Position numbers and translations under genes: made by a program. From contig CAIYRS010000076.1 of assembly GCA_903928685.1 (NCBI GenBank), forward strand, positions 1 to 55,291: a DNA stretch of 55,291 nucleotides, read 5' to 3'. This DNA is from an uncultured Methylococcaceae bacterium. GTDB taxonomy: Bacteria > Pseudomonadota > Gammaproteobacteria > Methylococcales > Methylomonadaceae. Positions 1-8,580 of the stretch are shown here, in pieces (within the stretch, counting starts at the first letter, position 1; each line of letters begins with the position of its first letter). The notes beneath the pieces are model-generated. The model did not search any database. It was not told the DNA's origin and saw only the letters and a list, made by a program, of their open reading frames with translations.

Positions 1-87
1 ATCTATTTTGCCTACCTTAACCCGCTTGGATTGGGATTAATAGCAAAGCAAGAAATTTTAGCGTACTGGGTTAAATCAAGTACTTAG
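1..87 (+). CDS. C-terminal end of a protein cut by the window edge (unidentified)
   Basis: Frame 1 is open from the first base to a TAG at 85-87 and gives 28 residues, beginning IYFAYLNPLGLG and ending WVKSST. The composition is hydrophobic and protein-like, so it may be the end of a membrane or membrane-associated protein. The stretch is too short to assign a family, and it could be a chance open frame. A palindromic repeat follows at 122-170, as is usual behind genes in this window. Confidence 0.35.
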   Translation: MYFAYLNPLGLGLIAKQEILAYWVKSST

Positions 88-110
88 AGTACAAGCCTAG
101 GTTTGCACTG
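87..110 (+). repeat. Short dispersed repeat, copy 1 (GTACAAGCCTAGG type)
   Basis: A 24-bp stretch containing GAGTACAAGCCTAGG. It recurs in shortened form at 851-868 and, inverted and diverged, at 1028-1055. All three copies sit in the gaps around ubiX. Confidence 0.6.
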
Positions 111-121
111 TTTTCAGTTTT

Positions 122-170
122 GGAGCGCGGGCATCCTGCCAGCAACTGGCGGGCAAGATGCCCGCGCTCC
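122..170. repeat. Palindromic repeat (REP-like hairpin)
   Basis: GGAGCGCGGGCAT at 122-134 pairs with ATGCCCGCGCTCC at 158-170, with a second inner inverted repeat (CTGCC/GGCGGG). This is a long GC-rich hairpin without a following T-run, more like an extragenic palindrome than a classical terminator. Confidence 0.8.
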
Positions 171-242
171 TTCTCACCAAAATCCCAAAACATAGCTGCT
201 TTTAAAACACGTTCTCAAAAACACACATCTGGAAAATAACTA

Positions 243-815
243 ATGCCGAAAAAACGTTTGATAATTGCTATGACTGGCGCGACTGGCGCGATCTACGGCG
301 TTAGGATGCTGCAAGTTTTGCAATTACAGCCGGAATGGGAAAGCCATTTGGTGATTTCCAAAGCAGGTTTGGTCAATCTCAAATACGAAATGGACATGGA
401 TCGCGCCACGCTCTACCAATTGGCGGATGTCACCCACGGCATTGATGATATTGCCGCTTCCATCGCCAGCGGATCGTTTAAAACCGAAGGTGTGGTGGTT
501 GCGCCTTGTTCAATGAAAACCCTCGCCGCCATCGCCCATGGTTTTGGTGATAACTTGATTTCCCGCGCAGCGGATGTTGCTTTAAAAGAACGCCGCAGAG
601 TGGTGATTATGCCCAGGGAAACGCCGTTAAATTTGGCGCATATCCGTAATATGGCAAGCGTTACCGAAATGGGCGGCATCATCTTTCCACCCATGCCAGC
701 GTTTTATAACAAAGCCAATACCATTGCAGCGATGGTGGATGATGGTGTTGGACGGGTATTGGATTTTTTTGGTGTTGATACCACGGGTTTGTACACCCCT
801 TGGAATGGTTTGTAG
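243..815 (+). CDS. ubiX: Flavin prenyltransferase UbiX
   Basis: This 190-aa protein has the length and pattern of UbiX. It starts with the FMN-binding glycine-rich motif MTGATGAIYGVR and carries the conserved segments SGSF, PCSMKTLAAIAHG, RAADVALKERR and RETPLNLAH. UbiX joins dimethylallyl phosphate to FMN, giving the prenylated flavin needed by UbiD-type decarboxylases in ubiquinone synthesis. A ubiD gene is in this window but 53 kb away and on the other strand, so the pair is not an operon here. The start at 243 gives the expected N-terminus. It is a single gene between repeat-filled gaps. Confidence 0.93.
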   Translation: MPKKRLIIAMTGATGAIYGVRMLQVLQLQPEWESHLVISKAGLVNLKYEMDMDRATLYQLADVTHGIDDIAASIASGSFKTEGVVVAPCSMKTLAAIAHGFGDNLISRAADVALKERRRVVIMPRETPLNLAHIRNMASVTEMGGIIFPPMPAFYNKANTIAAMVDDGVGRVLDFFGVDTTGLYTPWNGL

Positions 816-850
816 ATAACGTTTATGGTGATGATTTAAATCGTGTAGTT

Positions 851-868
851 GGAGTACAAGCCTAGTAC
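851..868 (+). repeat. Short dispersed repeat, copy 2 (shortened)
   Basis: GGAGTACAAGCCTAGTAC repeats the core seen at 87-110 and then breaks off. Confidence 0.5.
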
Positions 869-904
869 CCAGTAATGTTAAATTGTCGGTGTTATTTTCG
901 TAGC

Positions 905-975
905 GGCGAGCGGCTGCTCGCCTTGTCGCAGCAGGATTTTCGGAGAGTTCTAAAAAAGGCGGACAGCCGTCCGCC
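905..975. repeat. Two small palindromes
   Basis: GGCGAG-CGGCTG-CTCGCC (905-922) and GGCGGACAGCCGTCCGCC (958-975) are two GC-rich hairpins about 35 bp apart in the gap between ubiX and the GT39 gene. They resemble extragenic palindromes. Confidence 0.6.
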
Positions 976-1027
976 CCTACAGTGTTAGATTGATTCGACA
1001 AAGAATCGTTGATTGAGTACTAGGCGT

Positions 1028-1055
1028 GTACAGCGCAAACCGAGGTTTGTATTCC
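1028..1055 (-). repeat. Short dispersed repeat, copy 3 (inverted)
   Basis: On the minus strand this reads GGAATACAAACCTCGG, then TTTGCGCTGTAC. It is a diverged inverted copy of the repeat at 87-110. Confidence 0.5.
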
Positions 1056-1108
1056 AAGTTACTAACGCATTGCCACGTTGGTTTTGTCCCTAGAATTGGT
1101 TTTATCGC

Positions 1109-2602
1109 ATGTTGGAAAAGTATTTAACGCGGGTTTCCCGGCAGTTGCCGTTATTGCTGCTGATTGTGTTTATTGTCCGAACAGTGTATCTGTTTGTTAG
1201 CGACTTAGATTTAATCGGCGATGAGAGCTATTACTGGGATTGGTCGCGCATTCCTGATTGGTGTTATTACAGCAAGCCACCGATGGTGGCGTGGATTATC
1301 GCCGCAGCGACGGCTTTAGGTGGTGATTTTACTGCCGTGGTCCGATTGCCAACGGTGCTATTAGGCACGGTTTTCCTGATCTACCTTTACGCTACCACCC
1401 AGGCGTTTTATTCCCCCAAAGCGGCGGCATTGGCGGTGCTGTTGGTGTTGGCGATGCCGTTTCAAATCGTCGCCAATTTTGTCATGACCATCGATCCGCC
1501 CTTGTATTGTTTTTGGATGATGGCTTTGTATTATCTCCACCAAGCCTTGTTTGCCAAGCAATCGGCAGCGTGGTTCTGGGCGGGCTTGGCGACAGCGGCA
1601 GCCTTATTAAGCAAGCAAGTCGCCTTGCTAATCCCTTTCATGTTGTTGGTATTCCTATTGCTGGATAAGCAGCGACATAAGCATCTTCGGCGTGGTTTTT
1701 TGTGGTTTTTGTTGCCTGTGGTGCTTAGTTTAGTGCCGATTATTTGGTGGAACAGCCAGCATAATTGGGTGATGTTTGGGCATAGCCAAAGCCATTTTGG
1801 CGTATCGGCAACGGTATCGTTTTTAAGCCAAGTCGGGCAATGGGCCAGTTTTGTGCTGTATCAGTTGCTGTTGATTTCGCCGGTGTTATTTGTGTTGGTG
1901 ATATTGGTTAGCGGCAAAGCCTGTTTACAATTATGGCGATTAGCCCCGCCGCAGCAGTTTTTAGTGTTGATGGGGCCGTTATTATTGCTGGGGATTTTGC
2001 TGTTGGGCTTGCTGCAAAAAGTGCAAGGCAATTGGTCGATGCCGTTTTACTTTACCGCGCTGATATTATTAAGTGGCGAGTATGTTGCCGGACGCTGGCA
2101 AAAATCCCTTAAAGTTGGTTTGTTGATTGGCTATTTTATGGTGGCTTTAACTTATGCCCTGCCAGTGCTGATCCAAGTATTTAATTGGCATAAAACCGTG
2201 GTTGACCCAACCTACCGTTTTCGCCATGCGGAGGAGTTTGCCGCCTTAGTTGACGGTGCGCGCCATCGGCTTGAAGCCGAACAAGGCGAGGTGTTTATCG
2301 TGGTCATGGGGCATCGGCATTGGGTTAGCCAATTGGCGTTTTATATGCCAGACCATCCGCGCATTTATCGCTTTGATCCAACGGGTTTGGTCAATTCCCA
2401 ATACGAAGTTTGGCCCGGCCCTGTGGATGCCATTGGCAAAAACGCTTTAATCGTGACGGAATGGACGCCAGAGAGCATTCCTCAGCCGTTAAAAAATCGC
2501 TTTGAAAGCTTTCAGCAAATCGGCACATTGGCCAATCCTGCCAATAAAAACGCCCATTACAATTTATTTTTGGGTAAAAACCTCAAATTTTGGCCTTCTT
2601 AA
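1109..2602 (+). CDS. Glycosyltransferase family 39 (ArnT/PMT-like) membrane protein
   Basis: A 497-aa polytopic membrane protein. The first external loop has the acidic motif of GT-C/PMT enzymes (GDESYYWDW, around residues 36-44), followed by YYSKPPMVAW, and about 10-12 hydrophobic segments follow. Such enzymes transfer a sugar from a lipid-phosphate carrier to a lipid or protein on the periplasmic side of the inner membrane. The acceptor cannot be told from sequence. A PAP2 phosphatase gene starts 22 bp downstream, suggesting a two-gene operon in which the phosphatase handles the lipid-phosphate product. No strong ribosome-binding site precedes the ATG at 1109. Confidence 0.85.
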   Translation: MLEKYLTRVSRQLPLLLLIVFIVRTVYLFVSDLDLIGDESYYWDWSRIPDWCYYSKPPMVAWIIAAATALGGDFTAVVRLPTVLLGTVFLIYLYATTQAFYSPKAAALAVLLVLAMPFQIVANFVMTIDPPLYCFWMMALYYLHQALFAKQSAAWFWAGLATAAALLSKQVALLIPFMLLVFLLLDKQRHKHLRRGFLWFLLPVVLSLVPIIWWNSQHNWVMFGHSQSHFGVSATVSFLSQVGQWASFVLYQLLLISPVLFVLVILVSGKACLQLWRLAPPQQFLVLMGPLLLLGILLLGLLQKVQGNWSMPFYFTALILLSGEYVAGRWQKSLKVGLLIGYFMVALTYALPVLIQVFNWHKTVVDPTYRFRHAEEFAALVDGARHRLEAEQGEVFIVVMGHRHWVSQLAFYMPDHPRIYRFDPTGLVNSQYEVWPGPVDAIGKNALIVTEWTPESIPQPLKNRFESFQQIGTLANPANKNAHYNLFLGKNLKFWPS

Positions 2603-2624
2603 AGGCGCTAACAAGGAGCAACGG

Positions 2625-3305
2625 ATGACATTGGCAAAATTAGACCGTCGTTGGTACGAGCTATTCGTACTGGTGGTGCTTGCCGCCATTACCACGCCAA
2701 TATTTTGGTTAACCGATGCCGATAAAGTTGCCGCCGCTTGGTTTTATCGGCTTGATGGCAGTGAGGTGTTATGGCCTTGGCAACACTGGTGGTTATGGGA
2801 ATGGTTGTTTAAATATGCGCCGAGTTTTACGGTAATTGGTGCTGGTGTCGCGTTGGTGATTGCCTTGTTGGCGCAATGGCGACCAAACTTAAAAAAGCTA
2901 CAACGTCCCGCCATCTTTATTATGTTAGTGATCGTTTTAGGGCCGGGCATGGTGGTCAATTTAATTTTTAAAGACCATTGGGGACGGCCTAGGCCTTTGC
3001 ATATCACCGAGTTTGGCGGTTCTTACCAGTATGTGCCGCCGCTACAAATTGGCCCGACGGAAGACAAGTCTTTTCCTTGCGGGCATTGTTCGGTGGGTTA
3101 TATGTTTATTGCTTTGTATTTTTTATCGCGAAAACGTAAGGCGTTTTATTTTGCCTTAACGGTGGTGTTTGGTTTGACGATGGGCGTGACCAGAATGTCA
3201 GCGGGAGGGCATTTTGTTTCCGATATTTTGTGGTCGGGGTATTTGGTGTTTCTGACGGCGTGGCTGCTTTATTACGGTTGGTATTGTCGGCGGGAAGCGG
3301 CTTGA
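2625..3305 (+). CDS. PAP2-family lipid phosphatase
   Basis: A 226-aa membrane protein with the three PAP2 signature blocks: KDHWGRPRP, a PSGH-like block in the variant form SFPCGHCSVGY, and TRMSAGGHFVSD with the catalytic His and Asp. The frame opens further upstream at 2502, but ATG 2625 follows a good ribosome-binding site (AAGGAG, 2613-2618) and clears the preceding gene, so this start is preferred. PAP2 enzymes remove phosphate from membrane lipids such as undecaprenyl-diphosphate, phosphatidate or lipid A. The partner GT39 enzyme points to lipid-linked sugar transfer. Cys in place of Ser in PSGH is a small oddity. Confidence 0.85.
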   Translation: MTLAKLDRRWYELFVLVVLAAITTPIFWLTDADKVAAAWFYRLDGSEVLWPWQHWWLWEWLFKYAPSFTVIGAGVALVIALLAQWRPNLKKLQRPAIFIMLVIVLGPGMVVNLIFKDHWGRPRPLHITEFGGSYQYVPPLQIGPTEDKSFPCGHCSVGYMFIALYFLSRKRKAFYFALTVVFGLTMGVTRMSAGGHFVSDILWSGYLVFLTAWLLYYGWYCRREAA

Positions 3306-3348
3306 GAGTTTGGATAATAACCACTTGCTGCTTGTAATCATTCAAACC

Positions 3349-3383
3349 AACACCTTTCAGGTTTTTAAAACCTGAAAGGTGTT
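3349..3383. terminator. Perfect 17-bp inverted repeat between convergent genes
   Basis: AACACCTTTCAGGTTTT and its exact reverse complement are separated by one base (centre T3366). The element lies between the ends of the PAP2 gene (+) and the MOSC gene (-). It probably acts as a bidirectional terminator, although it could also be a copy of a dispersed palindrome. Confidence 0.65.
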
Positions 3384-3387
3384 ATCA

Positions 3388-4212
3388 CTAAAGCGGCGGT
3401 TGCGCTGTTCCCGTTTCAAGAATAGTAACGCTGTCGCCTACGCTTAAAACGCCCAGCGAATTGTGTAGTGCATTTTGTCCAAAGTAGACTTTATGCTGCC
3501 ATTTGCGGGTACGGTTGAGGGTGGTCAACGGTTCTTTGCCAATTGCGGCGGTTTCTTGGTCTATTGCCGGAACGGCGCAGCGGGAGCAGGGTTTGGGGAG
3601 TCTGAAAGTGATTGCGCCAATAGCAATTTCCCGCCAAGTATCTTCTTCATAAGCTCCACAGCCGGATACCACTAAGTTTGGGCGAAACCGTGACATCGGT
3701 AATGCTAGCTGCATGGCGGTGTTGAGGGCATTCAAGGAGTTTTCGGCAATCAGCAGGAACGGGAAGCCATCAGAAAACGCCACCCGATCTTGGATTTGTC
3801 CATAGTCGGGGTCTACATAACGGTTGCTGGATTCCGGGAAATACACCAATCGGCAATTTGTTTGTAGGAAGGTACTTAGCCATTGGTCTGCCAGTTCGGA
3901 TACTTTCAGGGCTGTGCATAGGTCTTCCCAAACGATGCAGCTGATAAGCTCGCCATCCGTTGGCGTTAAGGGCAAATACAAATCGTCTTTACCAGGCGCA
4001 CTCAGTATTAAGTGGTTTTCGGTAATGGCGGTTTTAATCAATGCCATTCTGGGCAATTTTCGCTGGCTTAAAAAATTGCCAGTCTCGTCAACCAACATCC
4101 ATTTTCTGTCATATTGCAAGCCTGTGCGGGTTACCGCGCAGCTGCTTAGGTTGATTCCCGCCAGCGACTTTACTGGGAAGATAGTGATGGCGCTCAGGCG
4201 AATGCTAGTCAT
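3388..4212 (-). CDS. MOSC domain protein (YcbX-like)
   Basis: A 274-aa protein with an N-terminal MOSC beta-barrel domain (FPVKSLAGI, YDRKWMLVD, LSQRKLPRMALI) and a C-terminal MOSC domain containing RFRPNLVVSG and PKPCSRC, the usual place of the conserved cysteine. These proteins bind the molybdenum cofactor. Relatives such as YcbX reduce N-hydroxylated compounds. The C-terminal 2Fe-2S ferredoxin domain of E. coli YcbX is absent, so electrons would need a separate donor. It lies just downstream of the PilZ gene on the same strand (16-bp gap). Confidence 0.82.
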   Translation of the reverse strand: MTSIRLSAITIFPVKSLAGINLSSCAVTRTGLQYDRKWMLVDETGNFLSQRKLPRMALIKTAITENHLILSAPGKDDLYLPLTPTDGELISCIVWEDLCTALKVSELADQWLSTFLQTNCRLVYFPESSNRYVDPDYGQIQDRVAFSDGFPFLLIAENSLNALNTAMQLALPMSRFRPNLVVSGCGAYEEDTWREIAIGAITFRLPKPCSRCAVPAIDQETAAIGKEPLTTLNRTRKWQHKVYFGQNALHNSLGVLSVGDSVTILETGTAQPPL

Positions 4213-4228
4213 GGCGGGTTTTAAAGGC

Positions 4229-4621
4229 TTATTTAAAAATTAATTTGCTTTGGGTTTCTAACAAATAATCGCCCAGTTCATTGTTGTAAAAGTCGTATTT
4301 TATGCCGTATTCGTTTTTATCGGCGGCGGCGTTGCGGACGACTTTTGCATTTATATCAAACACTTTTCCTGTCGTGAATTGTAAATGTAAAACGATGTTT
4401 TTATTGATAGCCATTTTTTCGGTGGCGGCAACCAGTACGCCTTTACTGGTAATGTCCAATAATTTAGCTTCAATGCGTTTGCTTATGCCCACTAGGTTTT
4501 TTGAGGTAATAGAAACGGCAATATCTTCCCGGATGTAGCGGGTGGCGATACGGCTGTTGTCAATTACATGATCCATTACGTCGGTTTTCAGGTAATCTTT
4601 GTAGTCGTCAGAAATAGTCAT
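4229..4621 (-). CDS. PilZ domain protein
   Basis: A 130-aa single-domain protein. It carries a basic RYIRED segment followed about 30 residues later by DITSKGVLVA, matching the RxxxR and (D/N)x(S/T)xxG pattern of c-di-GMP-binding PilZ domains. The arginine motif is slightly atypical (RYIR), so binding is likely but not certain. The window also encodes a GGDEF-EAL protein that could set c-di-GMP levels. It is divergent from the PQQ-linked ABC operon and may share the 4622-4839 region with it as a promoter. Confidence 0.72.
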   Translation of the reverse strand: MTISDDYKDYLKTDVMDHVIDNSRIATRYIREDIAVSITSKNLVGISKRIEAKLLDITSKGVLVAATEKMAINKNIVLHLQFTTGKVFDINAKVVRNAAADKNEYGIKYDFYNNELGDYLLETQSKLIFK

Positions 4622-4839
4622 AGGATTGCGTCACTTTATTAATGATTGTTGGATGTTTTTGTAATTATTGCCGCTAGAAGGTGAACGCTATTTCACAATT
4701 ATTAACCTCCGGCATCTTTAAGTATCGGCCTAATAGTGTGGAAATTCAAATGCAGAATCAGCAATTTTTTGCAAAAAACAAAAAAAAAATAATGAATCCG
4801 TTAAAATTAATGTTTATCCGTCGGCTTATACAGAATGGT

Positions 4840-6036
4840 ATGGATTTTATTAAGTTTTTGAAAAATATAGTTTATTGTTTTTTTGTCTGTGCTTTTAGCG
4901 GTGTTTTTCATATTGCTTGGGCAGATACGCACCAAACGGTCGCCATAGCTTATTTAGGCCAAGATGTTGTTTTACCACCTGTGTTATCAAATCTTGATCC
5001 GGTCAGCAAAGACAAAGGCGTCTTAGGCGCACAGTTAGCGATTGCCGATAACAACACCACGGGCAAGTTTACCGGGCAACAATTTACCTTAAAAAGCTTC
5101 ATTACCCCGATTGATGGCGATGTCGCTGAAACCTTCACTAAAAATATTGCCGGAAAATTTGATTTTGTCTTGGTGAATCTGCCAGCCGATAAATTGCGGC
5201 TTTTGGCGGACTTGCCAGTGGCGGCAAAAACCTTGTTATTTGATGTCGCCAGCCACGATGATGATTTGCGTAACGCTAACTGCCGTAGCCAGGTATTGCA
5301 TCTGTTGCCTAGCCGGAGTATGCAGGCTGATGCTTTAGCGCAATATATGATGAAGAAACGTTGGACGAAGTGGTTTTTGGTGATTGGTAAGCAACCGGAA
5401 GACCAGTTATTTGCTGATGCCATCAAACGCGCTGCCAAACGTTACAACATGAACATCGTTACCGAAAAGGTCTGGGAACACAGTTTTGATGCCCGTCGCA
5501 GCACGCAATCGGATGTCGCGGTTTTTAGCCAAACAGATGACTACGATGTGTTGGTGGTGGCTGATGAGCGCGGCGAGTTTGGCGAATATCTGGATTACCG
5601 CACTTGGCTGCCGCGACCAGTAATAGGCACTCAAGGCTTGGTGGCTGCCGCTTGGCATCCTACCCATGAGCAATGGGGCGCAATACAAATGCAAAACCGC
5701 TTTAAAGAACAAGCAGGCCGTTGGATGGAAGAGCAAGATTACGGCGGCTATTTGGCGGTAAGGGCGATTGGCGAGGCGGCAACCCGCAGCAAATCTGCGG
5801 AATTGGCTAAGGTGCAAGCGTATATGCTCAGTGACAAATTCACGCTGCAAGGCTATAAAGGCACACCTTTGTCGTTCCGCGCTTGGGATAGGCAGTTGCG
5901 CCAGCCGATTTTGTTGGCTGCAGCTAGGTCTTTGGTTGCGGTCGCCCCTATCGACGGTTTTTTACACCCCAAAACAGAGCTAGATACCTTAGGCTACGAC
6001 CAACCTGAATCCTCATGCCATTTACCAACACCATGA
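4840..6036 (+). CDS. Periplasmic ABC substrate-binding protein, PQQ-dependent alcohol oxidation type
   Basis: About 398 aa with a signal peptide (hydrophobic stretch then FHIAWA before DTHQT) and a type I periplasmic binding fold of the branched-chain amino acid receptor kind. The frame is open from GTG 4681, but ATG 4840 gives a normal signal peptide; ATG 4750 has a weak GGAA site and is the alternative. The next gene overlaps by ATGA. The gene order binding protein, YVTN propeller, ATPase, permease matches a conserved set seen near PQQ-dependent alcohol dehydrogenases in methylotrophs. Its ligand is unknown to me. No dehydrogenase gene lies beside it here. Confidence 0.8.
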   Translation: MDFIKFLKNIVYCFFVCAFSGVFHIAWADTHQTVAIAYLGQDVVLPPVLSNLDPVSKDKGVLGAQLAIADNNTTGKFTGQQFTLKSFITPIDGDVAETFTKNIAGKFDFVLVNLPADKLRLLADLPVAAKTLLFDVASHDDDLRNANCRSQVLHLLPSRSMQADALAQYMMKKRWTKWFLVIGKQPEDQLFADAIKRAAKRYNMNIVTEKVWEHSFDARRSTQSDVAVFSQTDDYDVLVVADERGEFGEYLDYRTWLPRPVIGTQGLVAAAWHPTHEQWGAIQMQNRFKEQAGRWMEEQDYGGYLAVRAIGEAATRSKSAELAKVQAYMLSDKFTLQGYKGTPLSFRAWDRQLRQPILLAAARSLVAVAPIDGFLHPKTELDTLGYDQPESSCHLPTP

Positions 6037-6992
6037 AAAAACTTCCCTTAACATTCATGCTATTAATGTTGCCGACTTGGGCTGCGGCAGAAACTGTCTA
6101 TGTGACTTTGGAAAAAGATAACGCCTTAGCGGTGGTTGATCCCCTAGCTGGCAAGCTGTTGAATACTGTGCGGGTAGGTCAACGCCCCAGAGGTATTGCC
6201 ATGAGCCCAGACCATAGCAAGTTGTATATTGCCACCAGTGATGACAACACCATCAAAATCTTTGATGCTGCCAGCCTGAAAGAAATCGGTAAATTGCCTT
6301 CTGGCGATGATCCTGAAACTTTTGCCGTAAATCCGGCTGGCGATAAGTTATATGTTTCTAACGAAGACGACAGTATGGTGACGGTGATTGATATTGCCAA
6401 GAAAAAAGCCATCAAACAGATTAAGGTTGGCGTAGAGCCAGAAGGTATTGCCGTAAGCCCTGATGGCCATTGGTTGGTGAGTGCCTCAGAGACAACCAAT
6501 ATGGTGCATTGGATAGATACCAAAACCTATGAAATTAGCGACAATACCTTGGTAGATTCCCGTCCACGCGCCTTAAGCTTCACCGCTGATAGTCAGCAAT
6601 TGTGGGTAACGTCTGAATTGGCGGGGACGTTGTCGGTGCTTGATACCAAAACCCGGCAAATCATCAAATCAATAAGCTTTGAAGTACCAGGTATTACCGC
6701 CGATACCATTCAGCCAGTCGGCATCGTGATAGATTCGCAACGGCGTTATGCCTACGTTGCCTTGGGGCCAGCTAATCGGGTTGCTGTTATCAATGCCCAA
6801 ACCTTTGCCGTAGAAAAAATTCTGCTGGTAGGATCGCGGGTTTGGAACTTGGCGTTTTCACCCGATGAAAAACGCCTATACACCACCAATGGCGTTAGTA
6901 ATGATATTTCCATTATTGATCTTGATAGCCAAACCGTGACCAAATCGGTGGCAGTCGGCGTTTACCCTTGGGGTGTGGCGGTAAAACCATGA
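6033..6992 (+). CDS. YVTN-type beta-propeller protein, PQQ-dependent catabolism-associated
   Basis: A 319-aa exported protein. The signal peptide starts MKKLPLTF and ends AAAE. Repeated beta-propeller blades follow, recognisable as GxxPxGIAxSPD and DxxTxxVxxxIxVG units (for example GQRPRGIAMSPD, GVEPEGIAVSPD, GVYPWGVAVKP). ATG 6033 overlaps the previous stop as ATGA, which fixes this start over the upstream ATG at 6015. The propeller lies in the periplasm. In this conserved cluster it is presumed to work with the binding protein or with quinoprotein maturation, but its exact role is not established. Confidence 0.85.
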   Translation: MKKLPLTFMLLMLPTWAAAETVYVTLEKDNALAVVDPLAGKLLNTVRVGQRPRGIAMSPDHSKLYIATSDDNTIKIFDAASLKEIGKLPSGDDPETFAVNPAGDKLYVSNEDDSMVTVIDIAKKKAIKQIKVGVEPEGIAVSPDGHWLVSASETTNMVHWIDTKTYEISDNTLVDSRPRALSFTADSQQLWVTSELAGTLSVLDTKTRQIIKSISFEVPGITADTIQPVGIVIDSQRRYAYVALGPANRVAVINAQTFAVEKILLVGSRVWNLAFSPDEKRLYTTNGVSNDISIIDLDSQTVTKSVAVGVYPWGVAVKP

Positions 6993-7729
6993 GTAATGCG
7001 ATTGCCTTATCTGTTAACGGTTTAAGTTTTTCTTACGCCAGTAAAAAGGCCTTAGATGCGGTCAGTTTTGACATCATGCCGGGTGAATGTACCTTGTTAC
7101 TTGGCCCAAATGGGGCGGGCAAAAGCACCTTGTTTTCGCTAATTACTCGTTTGTACGATAGCAGGGAAGGCAGCATCACCTTATGTGGTTTTGATGTTAA
7201 GCAGCAAACTTGTAAAGCCTTGGCGCAATTGGGTATCGTGTTCCAGCAAACCACCTTGGATTTGGATTTGACGGTCATGCAAAATTTGCTCTACCACACT
7301 GCCTTACATGGCATTGGCAGCAAGCTTGCCAAGCAGCGTATCCAACAAGAATTGGAACGGTTAAATTTGTATGAGCGCCGCTTTGAAAAAGCGCGTAACC
7401 TAAATGGCGGACATAAACGTCGGGTTGAAATTGCCCGCGCTTTGTTACATAAGCCTTCATTATTATTGCTTGATGAACCCACCGTGGGTTTGGACGTGCC
7501 TAGCCGCCAAGCCATTGTTGATTATGTCCATCAGTTGGCGGTAGATGAAAATCTTGCGGTTTTATGGGCCAGCCATTTGATTGATGAAATATATCCTGAC
7601 GATCATTTGCTGGTGCTTGATAAAGGCCAAATTAAAGCCAAAGGTACGGTTGAAACGGTCTTGCAGCAAACGGCAACGACATCAGTTAAAGACGCGTTTT
7701 ACCAACTGACCCAAGGAGCGAGCGCATGA
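6989..7729 (+). CDS. ABC transporter ATP-binding protein (PQQ-linked alcohol cluster)
   Basis: A 246-aa ATPase with Walker A GPNGAGKST (about residue 40), a variant signature LNGGHKRRVEIARAL (about 138) in place of LSGGQ, and Walker B LLLLDEPTVGLD. The LNGGH signature is typical of the ATPase in this cluster. ATG 6989 overlaps the propeller stop by ATGA and replaces a TTG at 6968. It powers the permease encoded next, with which it overlaps by ATGA at 7726. The fold resembles drug and lipid exporters of the DrrA/NodI kind, so the pair could be an exporter despite the binding protein in the operon. Confidence 0.88.
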   Translation: MSNAIALSVNGLSFSYASKKALDAVSFDIMPGECTLLLGPNGAGKSTLFSLITRLYDSREGSITLCGFDVKQQTCKALAQLGIVFQQTTLDLDLTVMQNLLYHTALHGIGSKLAKQRIQQELERLNLYERRFEKARNLNGGHKRRVEIARALLHKPSLLLLDEPTVGLDVPSRQAIVDYVHQLAVDENLAVLWASHLIDEIYPDDHLLVLDKGQIKAKGTVETVLQQTATTSVKDAFYQLTQGASA

Positions 7730-8529
7730 CTATCGTGCATTATTGGCGGGCAATGTGGGGCATTATTGGCAGGGAATTGTGGCGTTTCGTCACCCAGCGG
7801 GAGCGGTTTATTTCTGCTTTGGTTAGGCCATTGGTGTGGTTGTTTGTGTTTGCCGCAGGCTTTCGTGCCGCGTTGGGCTTAGCCATCATCCCGCCTTATG
7901 AAACCTATATTTTGTATGAAGTTTATATCACCCCAGGGCTGTGTGGGATGATCCAATTATTCAATGGTATGCAAAGTTCCTTGTCGATGGTCTATGACCG
8001 CGAGATGGGCAGTATGCGTATCCTGATGGTCTGCCCGTTGCCGCGTTGGTTTTTGTTGTTTAGCAAATTGCTGGCTGGTACGGGTGTGTCTATCTTACAA
8101 GTCTATGTGTTTTTGGCGATAGCCAGGGCTTACGATGTTGATATACCGTGGCTGGGGTATCTGTGGGCATTGCCTGTTTTGGTGTTGTCTGGCTTGATGT
8201 TGGGTGCATTAGGTTTGTTGTTGTCGTCATTTATCAAACAACTGGAAAACTTTGCCGGGGTGATGAATTTTGTTATTTTCCCGATGTTTTTTATGTCTAC
8301 GGCTTTATATCCTTTATGGAAGCTAAAAGAATCCAGCGTGTTATTGCACAATTTGGCGGCGTACAATCCATTTTCACAGGCTGTTGAGCTGATACGTTTT
8401 GCTTTATATGGGCAATTTAACCAATCCGCATTGATCTATACGTTAGTTGCTTTTTTAGTTTTTATGGCAGTCGCCATTGTTGGCTATAATCCTTCAAAAG
8501 GCATGATGGTCAGAAAAGGTGGGCTTTAA
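7726..8529 (+). CDS. ABC-2 type permease (PQQ-linked alcohol cluster)
   Basis: A 267-aa membrane protein with about six transmembrane segments and features of ABC-2 permeases (ITPGLCGMIQLFNGMQSS, then MSTALYPLWKLKESS near the last third). It overlaps the ATPase gene by ATGA and is the last gene of the four-gene operon. ABC-2 permeases normally export, while the first gene encodes a binding protein of the import type, so the direction of transport is unclear. No terminator is evident in the 51 bp before the next gene, and read-through is possible. Confidence 0.87.
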   Translation: MTIVHYWRAMWGIIGRELWRFVTQRERFISALVRPLVWLFVFAAGFRAALGLAIIPPYETYILYEVYITPGLCGMIQLFNGMQSSLSMVYDREMGSMRILMVCPLPRWFLLFSKLLAGTGVSILQVYVFLAIARAYDVDIPWLGYLWALPVLVLSGLMLGALGLLLSSFIKQLENFAGVMNFVIFPMFFMSTALYPLWKLKESSVLLHNLAAYNPFSQAVELIRFALYGQFNQSALIYTLVAFLVFMAVAIVGYNPSKGMMVRKGGL

Positions 8530-8580
8530 TTCTGAAATTCCCTGCGGGGCATTATCGTTTTAATTGCTGTCATTTTAATT

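Noticed and set aside
6968-6988. TTG start seven codons upstream for the ABC ATPase
   Set aside because: ATG 6989 overlaps the previous stop by ATGA, like the other gene junctions in this operon.
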